NCBI GenBank assembly: GCA_036752825.1
Contig: DAIORV010000011.1
Span: 1-34,018, forward strand
Reading direction: 5' to 3'
DNA: 34,018 nucleotides
Source: UBA5177 sp002413265
Lineage (GTDB): Bacteria; Chloroflexota; UBA5177
Every line of letters begins with the position of its first letter. The stretch's first letter is position 1. Shown here one piece after another: positions 1 to 7,818 of the stretch. Position numbers and translations under genes: made by a program. The notes below the pieces were generated by a model, which was not told the origin of the DNA, made no database searches, and worked only from the letters and a program-made list of their open reading frames with translations.

Positions 1-2573
1 ACCAGCTCTTTGACATTGAGCTCCTCCGTAATGATGTCGGAGACAGAACGAATAGCCCGGGTCAGGTCTTGCGTGGGAGCTTTGACGATAATGCGTGCCA
101 GAGGCTGCCGAACCCTGAGCGACGCCGCATCCCTAGCCGCGCGTCCCAGGGCGACTATTTGTTGCGCAGCACGCATGGCACTTAGGAGCTCGCGGTCCAC
201 GACCTCGAGGTTCGCCTCGGGAAACTCCGTTAGATGGACGCTCTCCGGCGAACCGGTGTCCTGGTCCGCGACCAGGTTTTGGTAAAGATTCTCAGTTAGA
301 AACGGCATGAATGGCGCGGCGAGAAGGCAGAGACGGGTGAGACATTCGTACAGTGTCGTGTACGCTGCCGCTTTATCAGCGTCGCCTTCGGACCTCCAAA
401 AGCGGCGCCGGCTGCGCCGCACATACCAGGTCGAAAGATCCTCAATGAAGCGATCGATGCTCCTCGCAGGAGCTAACGCGTCGAAATCGTCGAGTCCCGC
501 TCGGACCGTGGCGTTGACTTCGTGCAAGCGCGCGATGATCCAGCGATCGAGCATCGGCCGCCCATCTAGAGGCGGTGCGGCGTCAAGCGGCGACCAGCCG
601 TCCACATTGGCGTATGTGACAAAGAAACTGTAGGTATTCCACAAGACGAGTAGGTGTCGCTTGACCTCGTCGAGGGACTCCCAACCGAAATTGAGATTTT
701 GCTCCGGAGGGTGAAGACTAAACAGCCAGCGCATCACGTCGGCTCCGGCGCGGTCGGCTGCTTCGTCAAAGGCGATGAGATTGCCTGTGCTCTTGTGCAT
801 CTCGCGTCCGTGCTGATCCCTGGCCGTTGCATAACCCAGGACAGTTTTGAAGGGCGCAGTGTCTTCGAGAACCGTACTCATAGCCAGCATCGAGTAGAAC
901 CAGTTGCGGAACTGACCAGGGAAACTCTCTGTGATGAAATCCGCGGGGAACCACTGGCGCCAGTAGTCTTTGTCCGTGTTGTAACGAAGCGTCGAGTACG
1001 GAACTATTCCGGCGTCGAGCCAGGGGTTGCCGACATCGGGAATTCGATGAGAAACCTCTCCGCACGTTGCGCAGCTCAACGTTACCTCGTCCAACCATGG
1101 ACGATGCGGCGACTCCAGGTGCTCCACTCCCTCCAGCGCGCGCTCAAAGAGCTCCTCACGGCCACCGACCACATCCACGTGGCCGTTGGGGCAGATCCAG
1201 AACGGAAGAGCCAATCCCCAATACCGCTTCTTGGAGATCATCCAATCGTCCATGTTTCGCAGCCACTCGAGCTCGCGGTCGAGACCGAACGAAGGTATCC
1301 AGTGGATGGATCTCACCACATCGGCCATCGGCTCCCGCAGCTGATCCATGGAAATGAACCACTCATCTACCAGGCGGAAGACGAGCTCGGTCTTGCAGCG
1401 CCAACATGTGGGGTACCGATGCTGATATCGATGCACCCGATACAGGGCGCCGCGCCGGCGAAGATCATCGATCACGTCATCCGCCACGTCGAGCACATCC
1501 CTGCCGGTAAGCCAGTCGAATCCCGCTAGATATTTGCCATCAGCATCGATCGGCGCTATCACCGTCAGCCCAAACTCACTGCCCAGACGAAAGTCTTCCT
1601 TTCCGCAGCCGGGAGCAATGTGGACGAGACCGGTCCCTTCTTCGGCGCTGACTTCGGACCACGGAATGACGATGTGCTGGGCCCACTCAGCCGCCGGAAG
1701 GTAATCGAAAGGCGCCGAATAAGCCCATCCCAGAAGAGCCGAACCGGGGAGGCGCTCTAAGACCTCATGGTCTCCCTGCATGGCTGAGAGGGCGCCAGAG
1801 GCGACGAAGTACGTGTCATCGTCCTGTCGCACACGCGAGTACTCGAGCGACGGATTGACTGCCACGGCAACATTTGAAGTTAGGGTCCACGGGGTCGTCG
1901 TCCACACGAGCAGGTACTCGTTCTCCCTGTCCACCAGGGGAAAACGGACGTAGACCGCGCGGTGCGTCAGGTCCTCGTAGCCCTCGGCCACTTCTGTTTC
2001 CGACAAACCGGTTCCACAGCGGCTGCACCAAGGCATAACGTCGGTTCCCTGGTACAAGAGCTTTCGCTCTTGACACACCTTCAGGAAGTGCCAGATCGCG
2101 TAGTTGTTCTCATCGGAGAGGGTGTAGTAGGAGTGGTCCCAGTCCATGAAGTAGCCAAGACGCCGAGACTGATCGGTCTGCATCTCGGCCCAATGAAAGA
2201 CGTCCTTTTTGCAGGCTCGGACGAACTCGGCGATCCCGAACAGCTCGATGTCTCGCTTGGAAGTGAAGCCAAGCTTTCGCTCCAACATCACCTCCACCCA
2301 CAAGCCCTGGCAGTCGAAGCCATTTTGGTAGCGCTGCTTCTTGCCGAGCATGGTGTTGTACCGCTGCCAGAGATCCTTGTAAGTCCGGCCCCAGGCGTGA
2401 TGCACTCCCATGGGCCCGTTGGCCGTTATTGGCCCATCCATGAACGAGAAACGGTCGTCGGAATCTGCGTTCCGGCCGAGATACTTTTGCTCGATGTCAT
2501 TCTTTGCCCAGAAGTCGAGAATCTCGTGCTCAACAGCCGGCACATCGAGACTCTTAGGTACCTCTCGAAACAT
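1..2573 (-). CDS. ileS: Isoleucine--tRNA ligase (partial, C-terminus outside window)
   Basis: Charges tRNA-Ile in the cytoplasm. The reading frame is open from an ATG at 2573 to the left edge (857 codons; about 180 residues of a usual ~1040 are missing). Seen in order: the HIGH-equivalent region NGPMGVHHAWGR (residues 53-63), a divergent FDCQGLWVE where most IleRS have WDTHGLPVE (about 86-94), zinc-type pairs CSRC and CWRC, the editing-domain motif GTGLVHIAP near residue 312, and the KMSKS-equivalent EMHKS at 591-595. A GGAGGA ribosome site lies 7 nt before the ATG. It is second in the operon, 45 nt after alaX, and lies under the isoleucine T-box leader upstream, which supports the specificity call. 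The two altered signatures suggest an uncommon IleRS subgroup rather than decay, because the frame is intact. Confidence 0.95.
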   Translation of the reverse strand, partial: MFREVPKSLDVPAVEHEILDFWAKNDIEQKYLGRNADSDDRFSFMDGPITANGPMGVHHAWGRTYKDLWQRYNTMLGKKQRYQNGFDCQGLWVEVMLERKLGFTSKRDIELFGIAEFVRACKKDVFHWAEMQTDQSRRLGYFMDWDHSYYTLSDENNYAIWHFLKVCQERKLLYQGTDVMPWCSRCGTGLSETEVAEGYEDLTHRAVYVRFPLVDRENEYLLVWTTTPWTLTSNVAVAVNPSLEYSRVRQDDDTYFVASGALSAMQGDHEVLERLPGSALLGWAYSAPFDYLPAAEWAQHIVIPWSEVSAEEGTGLVHIAPGCGKEDFRLGSEFGLTVIAPIDADGKYLAGFDWLTGRDVLDVADDVIDDLRRRGALYRVHRYQHRYPTCWRCKTELVFRLVDEWFISMDQLREPMADVVRSIHWIPSFGLDRELEWLRNMDDWMISKKRYWGLALPFWICPNGHVDVVGGREELFERALEGVEHLESPHRPWLDEVTLSCATCGEVSHRIPDVGNPWLDAGIVPYSTLRYNTDKDYWRQWFPADFITESFPGQFRNWFYSMLAMSTVLEDTAPFKTVLGYATARDQHGREMHKSTGNLIAFDEAADRAGADVMRWLFSLHPPEQNLNFGWESLDEVKRHLLVLWNTYSFFVTYANVDGWSPLDAAPPLDGRPMLDRWIIARLHEVNATVRAGLDDFDALAPARSIDRFIEDLSTWYVRRSRRRFWRSEGDADKAAAYTTLYECLTRLCLLAAPFMPFLTENLYQNLVADQDTGSPESVHLTEFPEANLEVVDRELLSAMRAAQQIVALGRAARDAASLRVRQPLARIIVKAPTQDLTRAIRSVSDIITEELNVKEL

Positions 2574-2618
2574 CCCTTTCTCCTCCCTCTTCGCCCCTTC
2601 GGCGGTCTGGCCGGACCA

Positions 2619-3344
2619 CTATTCCGCCCGTGGCGCCAGAAGCTCGATTTCGATGCGCCGGTTCTCGCGACCTTTGTTTTCTGTTTTTGTGATCTTCAGG
2701 CCACCAAGCTCCAACGTATTGGCAACGTGAGTGCCACCGTCTGCCTGTAGATCCAAACCGACGATCTCAACCACTCGAATCGGATCTATGTGGCGAGGCA
2801 CCAGGTTGATCTTGGTTCGGATCAGCTGTGGAATTAGCTCGGCTTCGCGTCTGGGTATCCAGCGTGACCGCACTGGAAATCCGGAGGTGATGCCTTCGTT
2901 GCTCGCCTGCTCGATCTGCGCGATACGCTCGCGACTCAGATCGGCAAGCGTAAAATCCATGCGCGCCCGGTCCTCGTACATCTGACAGCCCGTCACCTGA
3001 GCCCCGTACAGCCGGAAGATTACCCCACACAGCACGTGTAGCGCCGTGTGGGTTCGCATCATCTGGTAGCGATGGTCCCAGTCGATTTCTCCGCTGACGT
3101 CTTCGTTAGCAGTGGGCAGCGGTCCGTCCAGGGTGTGGTAGACGACGTCTCCACGCTTCTCAACCGCGACCACTTGAGACGTTCCTCCATACCAGCGCAG
3201 GCTGCCGCGGTCCGCCATCTGCCCACCGCCTCGTGCATAAAAGAGGGTGCGGTCCAGCGCCACACTGTGGTCCTCCACTCCGACGACGCGGCCGCGAAAT
3301 TCTCGAGCGTAGCTATCGTCAAGGAACAGCATTTCGGTACCCAC
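2619..3344 (-). CDS. AlaX-type alanyl-tRNA editing protein
   Basis: A free-standing homologue of the AlaRS editing domain, predicted to hydrolyse Ser- or Gly-tRNA(Ala) in the cytoplasm. Visible: an N-terminal half with FYARGGGQ (GGGQ at residues 39-42), the zinc motif HTALH (His99, His103), and DGGTHVANT (Asp202, His206). In AlaRS the third ligand position is usually Cys (CGGTH); here it reads ADGGTH. I chose GTG 3344 because GGGAGG lies 4 nt upstream; ATG 3332 is the alternative. The frame stays open further upstream, but that stretch is the T-box leader and terminator, so the longer reading is an artefact. About 241 residues, the AlaX-M size class. First gene of the alaX-ileS operon. Confidence 0.85.
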   Translation of the reverse strand: MGTEMLFLDDSYAREFRGRVVGVEDHSVALDRTLFYARGGGQMADRGSLRWYGGTSQVVAVEKRGDVVYHTLDGPLPTANEDVSGEIDWDHRYQMMRTHTALHVLCGVIFRLYGAQVTGCQMYEDRARMDFTLADLSRERIAQIEQASNEGITSGFPVRSRWIPRREAELIPQLIRTKINLVPRHIDPIRVVEIVGLDLQADGGTHVANTLELGGLKITKTENKGRENRRIEIELLAPRAE

Positions 3345-3357
3345 GGATCCTCCCAGC

Positions 3358-3385
3358 AAAAAACCCGCCCCACCAATGGGACGGG
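3358..3385 (-). terminator. Intrinsic terminator of the T-box leader
   Basis: On the minus strand CCCGTCCCA-TTGG-TGGGGCGGG forms a 9-bp stem with a 4-nt loop (one G-U pair), followed directly by six T. It sits 10 nt after the T-box motif and 13 nt before the GTG start of alaX, the expected place for T-box controlled attenuation. Confidence 0.92.
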
Positions 3386-3622
3386 AAGACGGACCCCGCG
3401 GTACCACCCACATTGGCGCACAAACCCTGCGCCCACTTTGACGAGCACCATCAGTCGGTACTCGCGCCGCTGTAATGGGCGGCTGACCCATCTCCCCTTA
3501 CCGACGTTACTCGCTTTGGGGAAGAAGCTCAGGAATGATGTTCGGCGGACGGCTTCTCTCGGCTCTCACCACCCCGAGATCGCTTGCCGTAGATCCGGCC
3601 TACTCGTTTCCCTCAATGCCGT
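3358..3622 (-). promoter_or_regulatory. T-box riboswitch, isoleucine (ATC) specifier
   Basis: Read on the minus strand. The conserved T-box GGGTGGTACCGCGG is at 3396-3409. Stem I can be folded upstream: AGTA at 3601-3604 on the 5' side of the specifier loop, a distal hairpin TCTCGG/CCGAGA around GGTGGTGAGAG (3557-3579), and GAAC-ATC-ATTCCTGAG on the 3' side, with ATC (Ile) at 3537-3539. The sequence CCAATG before the T-box can pair with CATTGG inside the terminator, giving the alternative antiterminator. Uncharged tRNA-Ile would therefore allow read-through into alaX and ileS. The specifier matches the downstream ileS. Confidence 0.93.
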
Positions 3623-3971
3623 TTCGCGATTGTCCCACGGAACGCTTTGATGCTTCAACCGACCCCAGAGGCTCGACGTAGACGTACATGAGGCCCCCAC
3701 AAGCACGGCCTCCCTCGTCATCGCTGTCGGACAGAAGGTCTACTTCAATCAAGCGGGGCCGCTTCGTAGAAATGACTTCCATGGCCTCGGACCAGACTTC
3801 GGCCTCGCCACAGCCCCCTCCAATCGTCCCTCGGATGGCACCGCCCGCTCGGACGATCATCCTCGCGCCCACCTCTCGGGGAGTTGAGCCCCTGGTGTGC
3901 ACAATCGTTGCAACCGCCGCCGGCTCGTCTGTTTCGGACAGTTGCAAAATTTCCTGGTAGATATCGTTCAC
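3600..3971 (-). CDS. Small XdhC/CoxI N-terminal-domain protein
   Basis: A 123-residue protein made almost only of the XdhC_CoxI N-terminal domain, a maturation factor that binds molybdenum cofactor for xanthine-dehydrogenase-type hydroxylases. The signature is intact: VATIVHTRGSTPREVGARM, then GTIGGGCGEAEVW and ACGGLMYVYVEPL. There is no Rossmann domain. Starts at GTG, overlapping the yqeB stop by 4 nt (GTGA), so translation is probably coupled. The last ~20 codons overlap the promoter and Stem I of the downstream T-box and do not look conserved. It is the last gene of the purA-led operon. Its partner is probably the 271-residue XdhC at 4768-5583, whose own N-domain is degenerate. Confidence 0.85.
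   Translation of the reverse strand: MNDIYQEILQLSETDEPAAVATIVHTRGSTPREVGARMIVRAGGAIRGTIGGGCGEAEVWSEAMEVISTKRPRLIEVDLLSDSDDEGGRACGGLMYVYVEPLGSVEASKRSVGQSRNGIEGNE
3629..3658 (-). promoter_or_regulatory. Candidate promoter for the alaX-ileS T-box transcript
   Basis: On the minus strand TTGAAG (3653-3658) and GACAAT (3629-3634) are separated by 18 nt. The predicted transcription start near 3622 is just upstream of the foldable Stem I. The promoter lies inside the last codons of the upstream XdhC-domain gene. Consensus match is moderate. Confidence 0.45.
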
Positions 3972-4771
3972 GCCTCATTCTGTCGCAAATGGGTCAGAAC
4001 GGACTCCATTACGCCCCCGGCAACCGCGAGCGATTTGTCTGAGACCAGACGGCAAAGCTCAGGATCGGGGCGAGGATCAACGTCGCCGATTTTCATGCCA
4101 GTTCGAACCCGGACCCCATCGCGAGCCAATCCTCTAAGGAGGCCGGAGAAAGGAGCCGTTACCGGGACATCCTCGACTTGGGCTACCACCTGACCCTCCT
4201 GCACAAGGTCGCCGATCGCGCCACGCGCTGTGAGCTCGCCGTCGACAGGAGCCCTCAGGACCCTTGATGCCCCCCTACCCTGTACCTCGCCGGGCTCTCC
4301 GGTATCGGCTTCAGCCATACCCGTCCAATAAACGCGTCCTAGCCACGGACCTCTCCGCGTTTCGACAACCGCGTCCACGTCGCTACCGGCCGTGAAGCCA
4401 GGGCCAAGCCCCACAACCAGACGTGCCATGTCCCGTGTTGTGCCCGTGTTCCTCTTGGCGAGAATAGCGTCCACCAACGCCTGAGGGCGGAGATCTACTA
4501 GAGAAGACGCATTCCGATCCACCAGAACCGCCACATCTCCTGACCTCATGATCTCCCGCGCGTGCGCCGTGTTCGATGCCAGCGTTCCGCGCATCTCTTC
4601 CACAACTACGCTTCTATCGAACACGGCCTCCGAAAGCGCCACCGTGCGTCTCACGGCGATTGGCCGCTCGATCTCGAGGATGAAGACCTGGAATCCTGAT
4701 CTCCAGAGTCTTAAGGCCGCTCCCGAGCCCAGGTCTCCGCCTCCGCGGACCCCGACTACCAGACCGTTCAC
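3968..4771 (-). CDS. yqeB: YqeB-family protein (selenium-dependent molybdenum hydroxylase system)
   Basis: Matches the EF2563/YqeB family, an accessory protein found with selenium-dependent molybdenum hydroxylases; its biochemical role is not established. Recognised from the N-terminal nucleotide-binding stretch VRGGGDLGSGAALRL, the following EIERPIAVRRTVALSEAV, and VVGLGPGFTAGSDVDAVVE in the middle. The C-terminal third carries a biotinyl/lipoyl-like APVDGELTA...GDLVQEGQVVAQVED pattern. 267 residues, usual for the family. GTG start overlaps the xdhC stop by 4 nt (GTGA); the next gene overlaps in the same way. The presence of tRNA-Sec in this window agrees with a selenium-using host. No hydroxylase subunit is visible nearby. 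Confidence 0.88.
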   Translation of the reverse strand: MNGLVVGVRGGGDLGSGAALRLWRSGFQVFILEIERPIAVRRTVALSEAVFDRSVVVEEMRGTLASNTAHAREIMRSGDVAVLVDRNASSLVDLRPQALVDAILAKRNTGTTRDMARLVVGLGPGFTAGSDVDAVVETRRGPWLGRVYWTGMAEADTGEPGEVQGRGASRVLRAPVDGELTARGAIGDLVQEGQVVAQVEDVPVTAPFSGLLRGLARDGVRVRTGMKIGDVDPRPDPELCRLVSDKSLAVAGGVMESVLTHLRQNEA

Positions 4772-5583
4772 GGAACGGGGGTTACGGCGAGCGAGTGACC
4801 GCCGCCTCCGCGTCGCACCTTCACGATCTCAGCCATGATGGCGAGCGCTATCTCGGCGGGTGTCTGCGAGCCAAGATCGAGACCGACCGGCGCCCACACG
4901 CGCGTCAGCTTGTCGTCGCCAATCCCTTGGTCATGTAGGTGATCGAGCACCGTGCGGATGCGCCGCTTGCTGCCGATCATGCCGATATATGCGACTTGGG
5001 ATTGGAGAAGCTCCTCCAGGCACGCCTGGTCGTGAACGTGTCCGCGCGTCACCAGCACTGCGTATGTGTCCTCGTCCACAGACAGGCTCCGGACCGTCTC
5101 GCGGTAGGGTCCCAGGAGTATGGTGTCGGCGTCCGGGAACCTTTCGTGGTTGGCAAAGTCAACCCTATCGTCCACCACCGTCACATTGAACTCGAGAAGC
5201 TTGGCAAGGGCGGCCAACGGTACGGCAATGTGTCCCGCACCGACGACGATGAGGCGGGGTGCGCGGGCGAGCACTTCAAGAAAAACGTCGAGATTACCCT
5301 CCTGAGCTCCAACCATCGTCGCGCCGGCGTCACTCGCCTCGAAGGAACGGAGCCGCGACCGTTTTTCATGCAAGGCATCGCGAGCGGCGTTGATCAAGAC
5401 CGAGTCCAGACTCAGGTGGATGGATCCTTCCACGCCTCCACTGCTTCGGACCAAGAGTCTGCCGGTAAGCGATAAACGCAGGTTAGTTCGATCCGAAACG
5501 ACGTTGACCAGGGCGGCTTCGTCACCCGCCTCACGAGCTCTCAAAGCTTCGTGGAGAGCTCGGGCCAGATCTAACTCAGCCAA
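4768..5583 (-). CDS. xdhC: XdhC-family molybdenum hydroxylase maturation protein (Rossmann type)
   Basis: The C-terminal two thirds is an XdhC Rossmann domain: RLIVVGAGHIAVPLAALA at about residues 110-127, VVDDR, RFPDAD, LVTRGHVHDQ and YIGMIGSKRR. It is predicted to help load sulfurated molybdenum cofactor into a xanthine-dehydrogenase-like enzyme. The N-terminal domain is degenerate: where the family has GSTPR-x-GARM and GTIGGG it reads TNLRLSLTGRLLV and GSIHLSLD. I chose TTG 5583 (GGAG 6 nt upstream, 8-nt overlap with the yqeC stop), giving 271 residues; ATG 5625 would need a 50-nt overlap. The intact N-domain occurs as the separate small protein at 3600-3971. Confidence 0.85.
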   Translation of the reverse strand: MAELDLARALHEALRAREAGDEAALVNVVSDRTNLRLSLTGRLLVRSSGGVEGSIHLSLDSVLINAARDALHEKRSRLRSFEASDAGATMVGAQEGNLDVFLEVLARAPRLIVVGAGHIAVPLAALAKLLEFNVTVVDDRVDFANHERFPDADTILLGPYRETVRSLSVDEDTYAVLVTRGHVHDQACLEELLQSQVAYIGMIGSKRRIRTVLDHLHDQGIGDDKLTRVWAPVGLDLGSQTPAEIALAIMAEIVKVRRGGGGHSLAVTPVP

Positions 5584-6346
5584 TGGCGGCTCCTGCCGAC
5601 TCGACCGGCAGTCCCCGTTCCGCAAGCGTTACCCAGTTGCCGCCGGCGATACCTTGCACCTCGCTGACCGCTCGTGCCGCTTCTTCTCGCGCGATAAGGT
5701 CAGGCTTGGTGAGGACATAAACGACACGGGCTCCCGGCGGTGCTTTCCGAGCCGCACTCCGGAGGAGCTCCGCGTATAGGCTCGGAGTCACAATTCCGTC
5801 TTTCTCGTCAGGCCCCGTTGGCGAAGGATTTTCGAGGAGCTCGACTCGATGGATCGTCTCCGAGGATATGGGGCGGCCCAAAGCATCGAGCCCACCTACC
5901 ACGACGACCGCCGTAGAGCAGGCCGAAATGACAGGCTCATGTCCCGCATGAACCTTTAGCGGTCTTCCCGCCGAGCCGTCGGCCTCGCAGAGGATCAACA
6001 CCTGCGGAAAGCGAACTTTCAAGCCGCAGAGAAGCATCGGATCCACGCCTTTTAATTTTCCGGCGTCGGTCAGCGACCTGCCAAGCGCCAGCACCTGCTT
6101 CCGCTCCCATTTGCGTTGCATGGCGACTTCGAGGGCTGGCTCGTCCGCTTGAAGGACGAGAGGCATGCCGGGCGGGGGACGAATGTGGGTAGTTGTCGTA
6201 ACCAGAACGGGCATGCCGAGCTCTGCCGCGCCCGCCGCCATGGACAACATGAGGGTGGTTTTCCCACCCCCACCAATAAACGAGACCAGCGAACCGGGGC
6301 CGGCGCCCACAGCCTGCAGCAGAGCGGAACATCGATGCGCACCCAT
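5576..6346 (-). CDS. yqeC: YqeC: selenium-dependent hydroxylase accessory NTPase-like protein
   Basis: Matches the putative selenium-dependent hydroxylase accessory family YqeC. It has a P-loop SFIGGGGKTT (Gly25-Thr31), VTTTTHI, and the family motif EADGSAGRPLKVHAGHEPVI, plus KPDL near the end. The frame opens farther upstream inside purA, but homology begins at MGAH, so ATG 6346 (256 residues) or GTG 6352 is the likely start; no strong ribosome site is visible. It follows purA by 35 nt and overlaps xdhC. Known role: accessory to molybdenum/selenium hydroxylase maturation; the exact reaction is unknown. Confidence 0.85.
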   Translation of the reverse strand: MGAHRCSALLQAVGAGPGSLVSFIGGGGKTTLMLSMAAGAAELGMPVLVTTTTHIRPPPGMPLVLQADEPALEVAMQRKWERKQVLALGRSLTDAGKLKGVDPMLLCGLKVRFPQVLILCEADGSAGRPLKVHAGHEPVISACSTAVVVVGGLDALGRPISSETIHRVELLENPSPTGPDEKDGIVTPSLYAELLRSAARKAPPGARVVYVLTKPDLIAREEAARAVSEVQGIAGGNWVTLAERGLPVESAGAAIG

Positions 6347-6381
6347 TTCCACTTCATACCACGAAGTGAGAGGCGTGGGTA

Positions 6382-7662
6382 CTAGCGCATCCCCGCCTGA
6401 AGAATCGTCTGCTCTCGAGCAGGACCAACCGAGACGTGAGAGATGGGCGCTCCCACCAGCTCCTCTAGCCTCGACAGGTATGCCTTGGCTCCAACTGGGA
6501 GATCCTTCCAGCTCCTTGCGTCCGCGCACGAACCTTCCCAGCCTTCGATTTCCTCATACTCGGGCACCGCTCGCTCGAGCTCAGCCGTGCCGGGAACCGT
6601 GTGATATCGCCTCTCCCCGACCATGTAGCTCGTGCAGATCTTCAACGTGGGCTCGCCATCGAGTACGTCGAGCTTCGTAACAGCTATGCCGGTGAAGTTG
6701 TTGAGGAGGTGCGCGTACCGGGTGGCTACGGCGTCGAACCACCCAACGCGCCTCGGGCGTCCAGTGGTCGCGCCGAACTCAGCTCCACGCTCTCGCAGGC
6801 GCTTTCCCGTCTCGTCATGTAGCTCGGCCGGCAGAGGGCCCTCCCCAACAGCCGACGTGTACGCCTTCACTACACCAACCACTTTCGCAATGCACATAGG
6901 GGGTATGCCCCCGCCGACTGCGCCTCCGCCGGCAACGGTTGTCGACGACGTGACGAACGGATACGTTCCCCAATCAAGATCTCGGAGAGCTCCCAGCTGT
7001 CCCTCGAGAAGAACGTAGTCGTCGTTCTGAAGGGCAGCGTGGACGAGCTCGACCTGGTCGACGATCAGGTGACCGTAGAGGCGTCGCCACGCCTCACCTT
7101 TCTCGACGAGCTCCTCTAGCTTTATCGCCTCGGCACCATGGACGTCCCGAAGCTGCTTATTCTTCGCGGGCAACACCAGCTCGAGCTTCCGCCTGAAGAG
7201 CGCCGGATCGAGCAGATCACCTGCCTGGATTCCCACTCGATCTGCCTTGTCCACGTACGTGGGACCCACCCCGCGCCGGGTCGTGCCGATCACAAAACTG
7301 TTGCGCGCCTCATCGCCAAGCCGGTCGAGCAACAGATGGTAGGGCATGGTCAGGTGTGACCTACTCGAGAATCTTAGCCCATCGGTGGAAACGCCGGCCG
7401 CCCGAATGTGGTCCAGCTCGGGTCCGAGAAAATCGAGATCCACCACGGTACCCGTGCCGACCAGGCTTATGGCAGTGGAATTGAAGATGCCTGAGGGAAC
7501 GAGATGGAGCTTGAACTCTCCGAAGTCATTGATGACGGTGTGTCCGGCGTTGCTGCCGCCGCCGTAGCGAATGACGAGATCTGCCTCTTGCGCAAGCAGG
7601 TCGGTTATCTTACCTTTGCCCTCGTCGCCCCATTGAGCCCCAACGATTGCTGTAACGGGCAT
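6382..7662 (-). CDS. purA: Adenylosuccinate synthetase
   Basis: Joins IMP and aspartate with GTP hydrolysis, the first step from IMP to AMP. Clear family signatures: GAQWGDEGKGKITD at the N-terminus, GGGSNAGHTV, GTTRRGVGPTY, GTYPFVTSSTTVAGG and TKLDVLDG; 426 residues, full length. Start ATG with AGGAG 6 nt upstream. One oddity: the segment usually EGAQGxLLD reads EGQLGALRD (Gln222-Leu223), so the glutamine that contacts IMP in the E. coli enzyme is Leu, with Gln one position earlier. It leads an operon whose following genes mature a molybdenum hydroxylase, which may point to a purine-oxidising enzyme elsewhere. Confidence 0.96.
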   Translation of the reverse strand: MPVTAIVGAQWGDEGKGKITDLLAQEADLVIRYGGGSNAGHTVINDFGEFKLHLVPSGIFNSTAISLVGTGTVVDLDFLGPELDHIRAAGVSTDGLRFSSRSHLTMPYHLLLDRLGDEARNSFVIGTTRRGVGPTYVDKADRVGIQAGDLLDPALFRRKLELVLPAKNKQLRDVHGAEAIKLEELVEKGEAWRRLYGHLIVDQVELVHAALQNDDYVLLEGQLGALRDLDWGTYPFVTSSTTVAGGGAVGGGIPPMCIAKVVGVVKAYTSAVGEGPLPAELHDETGKRLRERGAEFGATTGRPRRVGWFDAVATRYAHLLNNFTGIAVTKLDVLDGEPTLKICTSYMVGERRYHTVPGTAELERAVPEYEEIEGWEGSCADARSWKDLPVGAKAYLSRLEELVGAPISHVSVGPAREQTILQAGMR

Positions 7663-7695
7663 GATCTCTCCTGAGGTCGACCGGCTTGCCGCGGG

Positions 7696-7704
7696 ATTAT
7701 AGCA
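7696..7704 (-). promoter_or_regulatory. Extended -10 promoter of the purA operon
   Basis: TGC-TATAAT on the minus strand, a perfect -10 with the extended TGn element, which can compensate for the lack of a recognisable -35. The predicted start leaves a leader of about 27 nt carrying the purA ribosome site. Confidence 0.7.
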
Positions 7705-7785
7705 GCGGGTTCTCGAACGCTGGACGCTCGACCCGTACGGGTCAGTACTGAGTCAAAACTGTGAGTAACTCGTGCAGATTCGCCA

Positions 7786-7794
7786 TGGTATTCT
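7786..7794 (+). promoter_or_regulatory. Candidate extended -10 promoter of the Cys/Met PLP enzyme gene
   Basis: TGG-TATTCT in the divergent region with purA; about 24 nt separates it from the GTG start, with GGGGAGGG in between. No convincing -35. Confidence 0.4.
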
Positions 7795-7818
7795 CGGGCA
7801 CCGGGGAGGGAAACGCGA

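Noticed and set aside
1..2573. Long plus-strand frames opposite ileS (for example 654-1529 and 1962-2750)
   Set aside because: They are antisense to an intact, motif-bearing IleRS and have no homology signal or ribosome sites of their own.
3345..3491. N-terminal extension of AlaX up to 3491
   Set aside because: This DNA is the T-box antiterminator and terminator; the family start and a good ribosome site are at 3344/3332.
5584..5625. Longer XdhC start at ATG 5625
   Set aside because: It would add 14 non-conserved residues and a 50-nt overlap; TTG 5583 has a ribosome site.
6347..6529. Extension of YqeC into purA
   Set aside because: The extra 61 residues are the out-of-frame complement of the PurA C-terminus and carry no YqeC homology.
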